Source: Alphaproteobacteria bacterium
GTDB lineage: Bacteria > Pseudomonadota > Alphaproteobacteria > ATCC43930 > CGMCC-115725
Reading direction: 5' to 3'
Length of the DNA: 6,938 nucleotides
Assembly (NCBI GenBank): GCA_019237175.1
Contig: JAFAHP010000395.1
Location: 1 to 6,938, forward strand
Below are positions 1 through 5,133 of this stretch, one piece after another. The position numbers and the translations under genes are program-made. The first letter of the stretch is position 1. Every line of letters starts with the position of its first letter. The notes beneath the pieces were generated by a model, which worked only from the letters and a program-made list of their open reading frames with translations, made no database searches and was not told the origin of the DNA.

Positions 1-121
1 CTACGGCGGCGATCACATCATCTTTATCGGCCATGTCGAGCGCTACGCCTACACCAGTAAGCCGACCCTGCTGTTCTGCCGCGGCAAATACATGCGCGGC
101 GAGCCGCTGCTCCCGCCGTGA
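1..121 (+). CDS. Flavin reductase-like domain protein, C-terminal fragment
   Basis: The 5' end lies outside the window. The reading frame starts at base 2 and gives 39 residues before the TGA at 119-121. The visible end reads GGDHIIFIGHVERY, then KPTLLFCRGKYMRG. This matches the last two strands of the flavin reductase-like FMN-binding split barrel, where a G-D-H-x-I-F-I-G segment is followed by a P-L-L-x-x-x-G-x-Y segment. Such proteins typically use NAD(P)H to reduce FMN or FAD in the cytoplasm, often supplying reduced flavin to a partner monooxygenase. The partner is not visible here. Some family members bind flavin or other cofactors without being reductases, so the activity is inferred from the fold only. 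A possible terminator at 165-187 suggests it ends its own transcription unit. Confidence 0.75.
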   Translation, partial: YGGDHIIFIGHVERYAYTSKPTLLFCRGKYMRGEPLLPP

Positions 122-164
122 CCGCCGCTTAATTGGAACTGTAATCATTCTGGCATAAAACCGC

Positions 165-187
165 GGCCGTTTCGGCCCAAATTTTTT
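165..187 (+). terminator. Possible rho-independent terminator after the flavin reductase gene
   Basis: GGCCG (165-169) pairs with CGGCC (173-177) across a TTT loop, and a run of six T follows at 182-187. The stem is only 5 bp and four bases (CAAA) separate it from the T run, so it is a weak but plausible terminator, about 45 bases after the stop codon. Confidence 0.4.
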
Positions 188-237
188 GGCGATTCCAAGG
201 CGTTTAAGACGAATGCGTCAAAAACCCGTCGAAAGAG

Positions 238-265
238 TTGACTTTTAACGACTAACTATTAATTT
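238..265 (+). promoter_or_regulatory. Possible sigma-70-type promoter for the propeller gene
   Basis: TTGACT at 238-243 matches the -35 consensus at five of six positions. The AT-rich stretch 257-265 (TATTAATTT) could supply a -10 element. The best-spaced hexamer, TAATTT at 260-265 with a 16-base spacer, is a poor match, while the better TATTAA at 257 is too close. This is the most AT-rich part of the gap and sits about 65-90 bases before the chosen start codon. Confidence 0.3.
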
Positions 266-271
266 TCTCGC

Positions 272-293
272 GCCGGACGCGATCGCGCCCGGC
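272..293 (+). other. Hairpin in the leader of the propeller gene
   Basis: GCCGG (272-276) pairs with CCGGC (289-293). Inside it is the perfect palindrome CGCGATCGCG (278-287), separated only by an A/C mismatch. No T run follows, so it does not look like a terminator. It could stabilise the 5' end of the mRNA or be a protein-binding site. It lies about 35 bases before the start codon and does not cover the ribosome-binding site at 318-324. Confidence 0.35.
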
Positions 294-317
294 ACCATTG
301 TAAAAATTAGATGAGTC

Positions 318-324
318 GGGAGGA
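318..324 (+). promoter_or_regulatory. Ribosome-binding site that decides the propeller gene start
   Basis: GGGAGGA lies 4 bases before the ATG at 329. The upstream in-frame ATG at 311 is preceded by TAAAAATTAG with no Shine-Dalgarno match, and starting there would put this ribosome-binding sequence inside the coding region. I therefore prefer 329. Confidence 0.65.
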
Positions 325-328
325 CGAT

Positions 329-1720
329 ATGCTTCGAAAGTATGAGAGCGCGCGCACGTTGCCCCGGAAGAACCTCGGGGCAGCGGTTCTGGTGTTGCTT
401 ACGCCGTTCTTGGCCGGTGCATGGTTTGCTTCGCCGGCAGCGGCTGCCGCCCCGTGCCAGGGGCCGGGAGCGCCGACGACGACCGAAACCAAATGCCTGA
501 CCGCGGTTCAAATACCGGGCAAGCCGTTGGGGGCGTTCGACATCAGCTGGGTCAACCCCTATCTGAACCAATATTATCTCGGCGACCGCTCGAACGCCGG
601 GATCGACGTCATCAATACCGTTTCCAACACGTTCGCGCTTCGACTGACCGGTTTTGTCGGCGCCCAGTCATCAAACGCGACATCCGGACCGGATGGCGTT
701 ACCTCGCACGGCCAATGGGTCTATGGCGGCGACGGCAACAGCACGCTCAAAGTGTTCAACCTCAGTTCGATACCCACGGTTTCGAACGGCGTGCCCTCGA
801 TCACATACGCGCAGAGCATTTCGCCCGGCGGCAAATTCCGGGTCGACGAGATGGCCCTTACCCCGGACGGCAAATTGTTGCTTGCCGCCAACAATGCGGA
901 TGACCCGCCCTTCGCCACGCTTTTCGCCGCCAATGGTGACTCCGGGATCAGCAATGTCAGCATAATCACCAAAATCAGTGTTGACTCCACTATTATTCCC
1001 ACGGGCGCTGGGCTGTCGCTGGAGCAGCCTACCTGGGAACCCGTGACCCAGCGCTTCTATACCTCGATCCCGATCATCGCCAACAACCCGCCCGGGTGCA
1101 ACTACGGGCAGGTTACACCCCCCAGTCCGATCACCTGCGATGGCGGGTTGCTGGTGGTCGACCCAACAACACTTTCCAAACCGACCGCCGTGCTCGGTGC
1201 ATTTGACTCGACCACGAATACCGGCGTCGTGCCGCTGCATGGTTGCAGTCCGAACGGGATCACGGTCGGACCAGGCTCCAATCTGCTCGAGGGTTGCACA
1301 CCCGGCAACAACCCGAGCGACACGACGACGTTGGTGATCAATGCGATCAACAAAAACTACGCGCACATCGCCGGCATCACCGGTTCCGACGAAGTCTGGT
1401 TCAATTCCGGCGACCAGCGCTACTATACCGGCTCCAGCGGCAACAGGGTAAATGGAACCCTGACCCCGGTGCTCGGCGTAATCGATGGCACCAGCGTCCT
1501 GGTCGAGACGATACCGCAAAGCAGCGCCTCTCACTCGGTTGCGGCCGATTGCATCAACAACCGCATCTTTGTCCCGCAATCGGCGGCCGACACGACGACC
1601 GTGGGCCAGGAAATTTGCGGCGGCACGAACGGGTGTGTCGCGGTCTATACCCATCCGACAACCGGCTCCACCGCCTGCGGGGCGATCTTCGGCAGCACCA
1701 GCTACTACAACGCCCCTTGA
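329..1720 (+). CDS. Secreted cysteine-rich protein, probable beta-propeller, function unknown
   Basis: It is a 463-residue protein with a clear Sec signal peptide. The N-terminus is basic (RKYESARTLPRKN), a hydrophobic stretch covers residues 16-35, and an alanine-rich cleavage region (SPAAAAAP) lies near residue 40. There is no twin-arginine motif and no lipobox. The mature part has recurring propeller-like phrases: GIDVINTVSNTFA, a GDGNSTLKVFNL strand, a LTPDGKLLLAANN segment typical of YVTN/NHL/SMP-30-like blades, GLLVVDPTTL, and a late GVIDGTSVLVETIP strand. Ten cysteines occur after the signal, which suggests disulphides in the periplasm or outside the cell. I see no conserved enzyme active site and no recognisable metal or quinone ligand set. 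I have a general recollection of similar secreted proteins in proteobacteria, but none with a function I can name. The gene has its own leader and two hairpins after it, so it is probably transcribed alone. The alternative start at 311 would add six residues. Confidence 0.8.
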   Translation: MLRKYESARTLPRKNLGAAVLVLLTPFLAGAWFASPAAAAAPCQGPGAPTTTETKCLTAVQIPGKPLGAFDISWVNPYLNQYYLGDRSNAGIDVINTVSNTFALRLTGFVGAQSSNATSGPDGVTSHGQWVYGGDGNSTLKVFNLSSIPTVSNGVPSITYAQSISPGGKFRVDEMALTPDGKLLLAANNADDPPFATLFAANGDSGISNVSIITKISVDSTIIPTGAGLSLEQPTWEPVTQRFYTSIPIIANNPPGCNYGQVTPPSPITCDGGLLVVDPTTLSKPTAVLGAFDSTTNTGVVPLHGCSPNGITVGPGSNLLEGCTPGNNPSDTTTLVINAINKNYAHIAGITGSDEVWFNSGDQRYYTGSSGNRVNGTLTPVLGVIDGTSVLVETIPQSSASHSVAADCINNRIFVPQSAADTTTVGQEICGGTNGCVAVYTHPTTGSTACGAIFGSTSYYNAP

Positions 1721-1751
1721 GCTTTCGATCCGGACGCAGACAGAACCAGCG

Positions 1752-1795
1752 CATCGGCGGGTGCGCCTCTTCGCGGGCCCGCCGATGTTTCTTCC
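1752..1795 (+). terminator. Rho-independent terminator after the propeller gene
   Basis: CATCGGCGGG (1752-1761) and CCCGCCGATG (1778-1787) form a perfect 10-bp stem. An inner GCG/CGC pairing shortens the 16-base loop. The stem is followed at once by TTTCTTCCT. It starts about 30 bases after the stop codon at 1720. Confidence 0.7.
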
Positions 1796-1799
1796 TCGG

Positions 1800-1846
1800 G
1801 CCCTGTCGACGGGCGATGCTGCCTGGGGCGACAGGGCTCGTTTTGA
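1800..1846 (+). terminator. Second hairpin, possible backup terminator
   Basis: GCCCTGTCG (1800-1808) pairs perfectly with CGACAGGGC (1829-1837) over a 20-base loop, followed by TCGTTTT. The loop is long and the T run short, so on its own it is weaker than the hairpin just upstream. Together they should insulate the liv operon from the propeller gene. Confidence 0.45.
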
Positions 1847-2009
1847 TACGGCTGCAAACGCGCGATTCTTCCCGAGCCGCTTAACAGACGCTGCCCATAC
1901 TGGTAATGGGTCGCGACCAGGAGACCTCGTCGTCGAAGTAACCAAGATGCCGCGTTAGCCCGCAAATCCCGGGTGCGCGGGCGCAAGACCGCCGGGATGC
2001 TGGACAAGG
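1847..2009 (+). promoter_or_regulatory. Leader region of the liv operon, promoter not resolved
   Basis: This is the only non-coding stretch upstream of livH after the hairpins, so the operon promoter should lie here or just before it. I see no convincing -35/-10 pair. A TTGATA at 1843 has no good -10 partner. Two inverted repeats are present. CCCAT/ATGGG (1894-1898 with 1906-1910) could be an operator for a regulator. GCCCGC/GCGGGC (1958-1963 with 1977-1982) is a possible leader hairpin close to livH. Confidence 0.3.
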
Positions 2010-2885
2010 ATGGAGATTTCGTTCGATCTCCTCGCCAATGCCGTTGTCGCCGGGCTGTTGCTCGGCGGTTTTTATGCCGCCGTCACGGTCGGCGTGACGA
2101 TTTCGTTTGGCATGCTGGACATCGTCAACATCGCCCACCCGGCCTTTATCATGGCGGGTTCGTTTGTCGCCTACGCGATCAACTCGACCCTGCACCTCGA
2201 CCCGGTACTGATCGGGCTTTTGATGATGCCGGTGTTTTTTCTGCTGGGCATCGCCGTCTACCAGATCTATTACTATGCCTTCGAGCGCCGCGGCGAAGAG
2301 TCGATCCAGGGTCTCGCCTTTTTCTTTGGGCTGTTGTTTGTCGGCGAGGTGGCGCTGATCCTGATCTTTGGCGTCGATTACCGGTTTGTCGAGGCGCCCT
2401 ATATCGGCCCCGGCCTGCATCTGGGCGTGATCGAACTGCCGCTGCGGATGCTGATCCCGTTTGCCGTGGCGCTGGCGATGGTCGGGCTGCTGCAGGCGTT
2501 TCTCGGCCGCAGCTTTATTGGCCGGGCAATTCTCGCGGTCTCGCAGGACTCTCTGGCGCTGCAGCTGATGGCGGCCGATCCGCGCCGGGTCAAGCGCATC
2601 GCCTTCGGGATCTCGATTGCGACCGCGGCACTGGCCGGCGCGCTGTTAATCATCATTCAGCCGGTCGAACCGTCGATCGGCCGCGACTATATCGGCCGCA
2701 TCTTTGCGATTTGTGTCCTTGGGGGCATGACCAGTTTTCCGGGAATGCTGGCGGGGGCGATGCTGATCGGGATCGCCGAGAGCGTCACTTCGACGTTTTA
2801 CGGGCCCTCTTGGGCGCCCGCGGTGGCATTTGGATTCCTGCTGCTGACCTTGGCGATCCGCCCCGCTGGCATTTTGGGCCGGTAG
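2010..2885 (+). CDS. livH: Branched-chain amino acid-type ABC transporter permease LivH
   Basis: It is a 291-residue integral membrane protein of the LivH family, the usual length for these permeases. It pairs with LivM to form the inner-membrane channel of an HAAT-type importer. It is almost entirely hydrophobic segments, beginning with LLANAVVAGLLLGGFYAAVTVGV. Family landmarks are NIAHPAFIMAG at 40-50 (most members have NxAHG, so proline replaces the usual glycine), the ATPase-contacting EAA-type loop at about 170-210 (GRAILAVSQDSLALQLMAADP, then RIAFGISIATAALAG), LGGMTSFPGMLAGA at 237-250, and the closing RPAGILG at 284-290. The start is ATG 2010. AAGG directly abuts it, closer than a normal ribosome-binding site, but no in-frame alternative fits the family N-terminus better. 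Substrate cannot be read from the sequence and may be an amino acid, amide, carboxylate or aromatic acid. Downstream the operon is interrupted before livM. Confidence 0.9.
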   Translation: MEISFDLLANAVVAGLLLGGFYAAVTVGVTISFGMLDIVNIAHPAFIMAGSFVAYAINSTLHLDPVLIGLLMMPVFFLLGIAVYQIYYYAFERRGEESIQGLAFFFGLLFVGEVALILIFGVDYRFVEAPYIGPGLHLGVIELPLRMLIPFAVALAMVGLLQAFLGRSFIGRAILAVSQDSLALQLMAADPRRVKRIAFGISIATAALAGALLIIIQPVEPSIGRDYIGRIFAICVLGGMTSFPGMLAGAMLIGIAESVTSTFYGPSWAPAVAFGFLLLTLAIRPAGILGR

Positions 2886-2912
2886 CGATGCGCTTGGACA
2901 GGCATGCGACCA

Positions 2913-2983
2913 GCCCCTCTCCCGCATTGCGGGAGAGGGTGTCGATCGCCGGACTTCAGTCCGGGGGGAGCCGGGTGAGGGTG
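2913..2983 (+). repeat. Left bipartite palindromic repeat
   Basis: The outer hairpin is CCCTCTCCCGC (2915-2925) with GCGGGAGAGGG (2929-2939), a perfect 11-bp stem with an ATT loop. The inner hairpin is CCGGAC (2949-2954) with GTCCGG (2959-2964) over TTCA. It closes with CCGGGTGAGGGTG (2971-2983). It resembles the REP-like repeats often found after genes in alphaproteobacteria. There is no T run, so it is not an obvious terminator, though it could stall transcription or protect the livH mRNA end. Confidence 0.75.
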
Positions 2984-3026
2984 CGCAGCGGCCGGATTCC
3001 TGACGCTAACTATTCAAATTCGACCA

Positions 3027-3356
3027 ATGCCCAACGAAAAAGCCCGCAAGCTCCGTCAACAAGCGACCGACGCCGAGCGTCGAATGTGGTCAGCGCTGCG
3101 CGATCGGCGGCTAGCAAAATACAAATTTCGGCGTCAGCACCCTATTGGCCCTTACATTGCCGACTTTGCTTGCACTCAGTTCGCGCTGGTCGTCGAAGTC
3201 GATGGCGGTCAGCATGCCGACAGCACGGCGGACTCACGCCGTACAACCTTTCTGCAAAGGCAGGGCTGGCTCGTGCTCCGGTTTTGGAACAACGATGTGC
3301 TCAGCAACACGCATGGAGTGATCGAAACGATCTTGCGGGCGCTCACGACCCGATAG
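3027..3356 (+). CDS. DUF559 domain protein, Vsr/PD-(D/E)XK-like endonuclease
   Basis: It is a 109-residue protein, a usual size for stand-alone DUF559 proteins, which are related to the very-short-patch repair endonuclease Vsr and the restriction-endonuclease fold. The landmarks run in order: helix ATDAERRMWSALRDRRL (13-29) with Glu17, KFRRQHPIGPYIADFAC (33-49) with Asp46, VVEVDGGQH (55-63) with Glu57 and Asp59, and the end strand GWLVLRFWNNDVL (80-92). These acidic residues fit a metal-dependent nuclease centre and none is missing, so the protein looks intact. It is probably cytoplasmic; target and role are unknown for most of the family. The start ATG 3027 has no visible Shine-Dalgarno and no in-frame ATG, GTG or TTG close upstream. 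It points the same way as the liv genes, so it may be transcribed from their promoter. Its third codon positions are more mixed than those of the neighbouring liv genes, which fits separate origin. The right repeat begins at the base after its stop. Confidence 0.8.
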   Translation: MPNEKARKLRQQATDAERRMWSALRDRRLAKYKFRRQHPIGPYIADFACTQFALVVEVDGGQHADSTADSRRTTFLQRQGWLVLRFWNNDVLSNTHGVIETILRALTTR

Positions 3357-3418
3357 ACCCTCACCCTCCCAACCCTTCGGGCTGGGTCCCTCCCTCTCCC
3401 GCGGTGCGGGCGAGGGGC
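3357..3418 (-). repeat. Right bipartite palindromic repeat, inverted copy of the left
   Basis: Read on the minus strand it has the same order as the left copy. The outer hairpin is CCCTCTCCCGC (3392-3402) with GCGGGCGAGGG (3406-3416), one T/C mismatch and a GGT loop. The inner hairpin is CCCAACCC (3368-3375) with GGGCTGGG (3379-3386), one A/C mismatch. The closing ACCCTCACCC (3357-3366) is the exact complement of GGGTGAGGGT in the left copy. The inner stems of the two copies differ in sequence but both fold. It ends 18 bases before the livM start. Confidence 0.75.
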
Positions 3419-3436
3419 TACTAGGCCGGGCCGAGA

Positions 3437-4387
3437 ATGGGTGCTGCGAAATTCTGGGCAGTGTCATTCATCGTCAGCCTAATGATTCTGGTGGTGACGC
3501 GCTCGCAGATCGAGAACGAATACTTCTTCTTCGCCGGTTATGTCGTGCTGCAATACGTCGTGCTGGCGACCGCATGGAACATCCTCGGCGGCTATACCGG
3601 GTATACCAATTTCGGCACGGGCGCCTTTTTTGCGGTCGGCGCCTATAGCTCGGTCGTATTGCAAAAGCTAAGCCCGTTACCGGTCCCGGCTATGATCTTG
3701 GTCGCTGGCCTCGTTTCCGGGATCATCGGCCTTGGTATGGGCTATCTGACCCTGCGCCTGCGGGGCGTGTTCTTTGCGATCGCCACGTTGGCGATGGCGA
3801 TCGTGGCGCAAACCTTGATCGTCAACTGGGATTTCGTCGGCGGCGCGCGCGGCATCTACATCATCCGCCCCGAGCATGCGCCGTTATTTGGCGGTTACAT
3901 CCAATATCTCTATTCGCTGATGCTGCTGCTGGCTTGGTTCTCGGTGGCGATTGCCCGCTCGATCGAGCGCTCGCGCCTCGGGATTGGGTTCAACGCAATC
4001 CGGGATGATGAACAGGCGGCCGAGGCGGCAGGTGTGCCGACGCTGCGGCTCAAGCTGATCGCCACGACATTGAGCGGTGCGTTGATGGGCATGGCAGGGG
4101 CGCCGTTGCCTTACTACGTCACCTATCTGGACCCGGCCTCGAGCTTTAACTTGTCCTACGCCGTCAACAGTGTCGCTATGCCGATGATCGGGGGCATGAC
4201 GAGCTGGGTCGGCCCAATTATCGGTGCGGTACTGCTCGGCACCATCCAACAGGTCGCAACCGTCACAATCGCTTCGGAGCTGAACCTTTTGATCGTCGGC
4301 CTCTTATTGATCGCGTTTGTGATCGTGGCCCCCAACGGCATCGTCGGGCTGGTCCAGGCACGGCGCCGCGCGCGCGGAGAGCGATGA
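3437..4387 (+). CDS. livM: Branched-chain amino acid-type ABC transporter permease LivM
   Basis: It is a 316-residue multi-pass membrane protein of the LivM family, partner of LivH. Landmarks are ATAWNILGGYTGYTNFGTGAFF at about 44-65 (a family hallmark, usually N-x-x-x-G-x-x-G-x-x-x-F-G-x-x-x-F), LRLRGVFFAIATLAMA at 106-121, the ATPase-contacting EAA-type loop at 184-221 with AIRDDEQAAEAAGV, IGGMTSWVGPIIGA at 251-264, and the closing APNGIVGLV near 298-306. A basic tail (ARRRARGER) follows. The start ATG 3437 lacks a good Shine-Dalgarno, and an in-frame TAG at 3422-3424 excludes an upstream start. The next ATG (codon 16) is inside the first membrane helix. The inserted cassette ends just upstream and may have replaced the original start region. 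The stop overlaps livG by 4 bases. Confidence 0.92.
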   Translation: MGAAKFWAVSFIVSLMILVVTRSQIENEYFFFAGYVVLQYVVLATAWNILGGYTGYTNFGTGAFFAVGAYSSVVLQKLSPLPVPAMILVAGLVSGIIGLGMGYLTLRLRGVFFAIATLAMAIVAQTLIVNWDFVGGARGIYIIRPEHAPLFGGYIQYLYSLMLLLAWFSVAIARSIERSRLGIGFNAIRDDEQAAEAAGVPTLRLKLIATTLSGALMGMAGAPLPYYVTYLDPASSFNLSYAVNSVAMPMIGGMTSWVGPIIGAVLLGTIQQVATVTIASELNLLIVGLLLIAFVIVAPNGIVGLVQARRRARGER

Positions 4388-5133
4388 TGACGGCAGCGGA
4401 GCCGCCGCTTCTCGCGGCGACCGGATTGGCCAAACATTTCGGCGGGTTTGTCGCCCTCGAAGAGGTCGATCTCACGGTCATGCCTGGCGAAAGGCTGGGA
4501 CTGATCGGCCCCAACGGCTCGGGCAAAAGCACACTCGTCAATTGCCTCTGCGGCACGTTGCGCCACGACAGCGGCACCATCGCTTTCGACGGGCGTCGCC
4601 TCGACGGCATGCCTGCTCACCAGCGCACAAGGCTTGGCCTAGCCCGCAGCTTTCAACTCCCCAAGCCGTTTCGCTCACTGAACCTTGTCGACAATCTCTC
4701 CGTGCCGCTGCTGTACACGGTCAATGCCCGTCCCGGCGCCCGGCTTTCGGCCGCCGCAATTGAGGCAGGCGCGTTACAGCTTCTCGCTGATGTCGGGCTC
4801 GCCGACAAGGCCCGCCGGCTGCCGCGCGATTTGACTCAGGTCGAGATGCGCAAGCTCGAACTCGTCCGCGCCGTCGCCACGGCCCCGCGTCTGCTGTTCG
4901 CCGACGAGGCGATGGCCGGGCTCTCGCCGTCGGAGATCGAAGAGATCCTCAGTGTGCTCTTCCGGCTCAACGAGGGCGGCATAACGATTGTGCTGATCGA
5001 GCACATCATGCGCGCCGTTATGAGTTTTTCGACCCGGCTCGTTGTCTTGGTCGCCGGCCGCAAGGTCGCTGACGGCCCGCCGCAGGAGGCGATCCGCAAC
5101 CCCGAGGTCGAGAGGGCCTATCTTGGCGAGTAG
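4384..5133 (+). CDS. livG: Branched-chain amino acid-type ABC transporter ATP-binding protein LivG
   Basis: It is a 249-residue cytoplasmic ATPase subunit that powers the LivH/LivM channel together with LivF. Walker A is GPNGSGKST at 42-50, the Q-loop is SFQLPKPF at 89-96, Walker B is RLLFADEA at 169-176 with catalytic Glu175, the D-loop region is MAGLSPSE, and the H-loop is VLIEHIM with His207. The signature position reads DLTQVEMRKLEL (149-160) instead of LSGGQ, so its glycines are absent. A divergent signature and a DExMAGL Walker B occur in one LivG subfamily, so this looks intact rather than damaged. The start overlaps the livM stop (ATGATGA). GGAGA at 4376-4380 is spaced better for a second ATG at 4387, which would shorten the protein by one residue. 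Overlap with livM implies translational coupling. Confidence 0.92.
   Translation: MMTAAEPPLLAATGLAKHFGGFVALEEVDLTVMPGERLGLIGPNGSGKSTLVNCLCGTLRHDSGTIAFDGRRLDGMPAHQRTRLGLARSFQLPKPFRSLNLVDNLSVPLLYTVNARPGARLSAAAIEAGALQLLADVGLADKARRLPRDLTQVEMRKLELVRAVATAPRLLFADEAMAGLSPSEIEEILSVLFRLNEGGITIVLIEHIMRAVMSFSTRLVVLVAGRKVADGPPQEAIRNPEVERAYLGE
5111..5116 (+). promoter_or_regulatory. Ribosome-binding site supporting a TTG start for livF
   Basis: AGAGGG lies 6 bases before the TTG at 5123, inside the end of livG. The only upstream ATG in this frame (5042) would add 27 arginine-rich residues translated from the livG coding sequence and unlike any LivF N-terminus. Confidence 0.6.

Larger units (their letters stand above)
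2913..3418 (+). mobile_element. Inserted cassette: DUF559 nuclease gene between inverted palindromic repeats
   Basis: The segment separates livH from livM, genes that normally abut, in an operon that is otherwise packed. Its ends, GCCCCTCTCCCGC on the left and GCGGGCGAGGGGC on the right, are inverted copies of one bipartite palindrome, each about 60-70 bp, and the single gene inside fills most of the space between them. It contains no transposase. I find no clear target-site duplication at the edges. Whether the whole unit moved as one piece, or a repeat-associated gene was acquired by recombination between scattered repeats, cannot be decided here. The call as a mobile cassette is inference from position and symmetry. 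Confidence 0.5.

Noticed and set aside
671..1945. Minus-strand open frame of 424 codons
   Set aside because: It is antisense to the propeller gene, Arg/Gly/Val-rich as expected for a GC-rich shadow frame, and has no motifs.
1881..1960. Minus-strand peptide ending RHLGYFDDEVSWSRPITSMGSVC, which reads like a real protein C-terminus
   Set aside because: The frame upstream of it runs antisense through livH with shadow-like composition, and I cannot name a family. It might be a short gene remnant, but there is not enough to call it.
2913..3418. CRISPR or integron-like array
   Set aside because: There are only two copies, they are inverted rather than direct, and they are separated by a gene rather than short spacers.
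1973..3424. Long + strand open frame of 483 codons across livH and the cassette
   Set aside because: It is out of frame with livH and with the DUF559 gene, has an arginine- and proline-rich shadow composition, and resembles no protein. Only its end (from ATG 2888) is used, as a clue to the former livM start.
2903..3430. Target-site duplication at the cassette edges
   Set aside because: The flanks (GACCA on the left, TACTAGG on the right) share no direct repeat beyond two or three bases, and a CCAG/CTAG similarity is too short to count.
5042..5122. ATG 5042 as the livF start
   Set aside because: It adds 27 Arg-rich residues encoded inside livG. The TTG at 5123 with AGAGGG upstream gives the normal family length and N-terminus.
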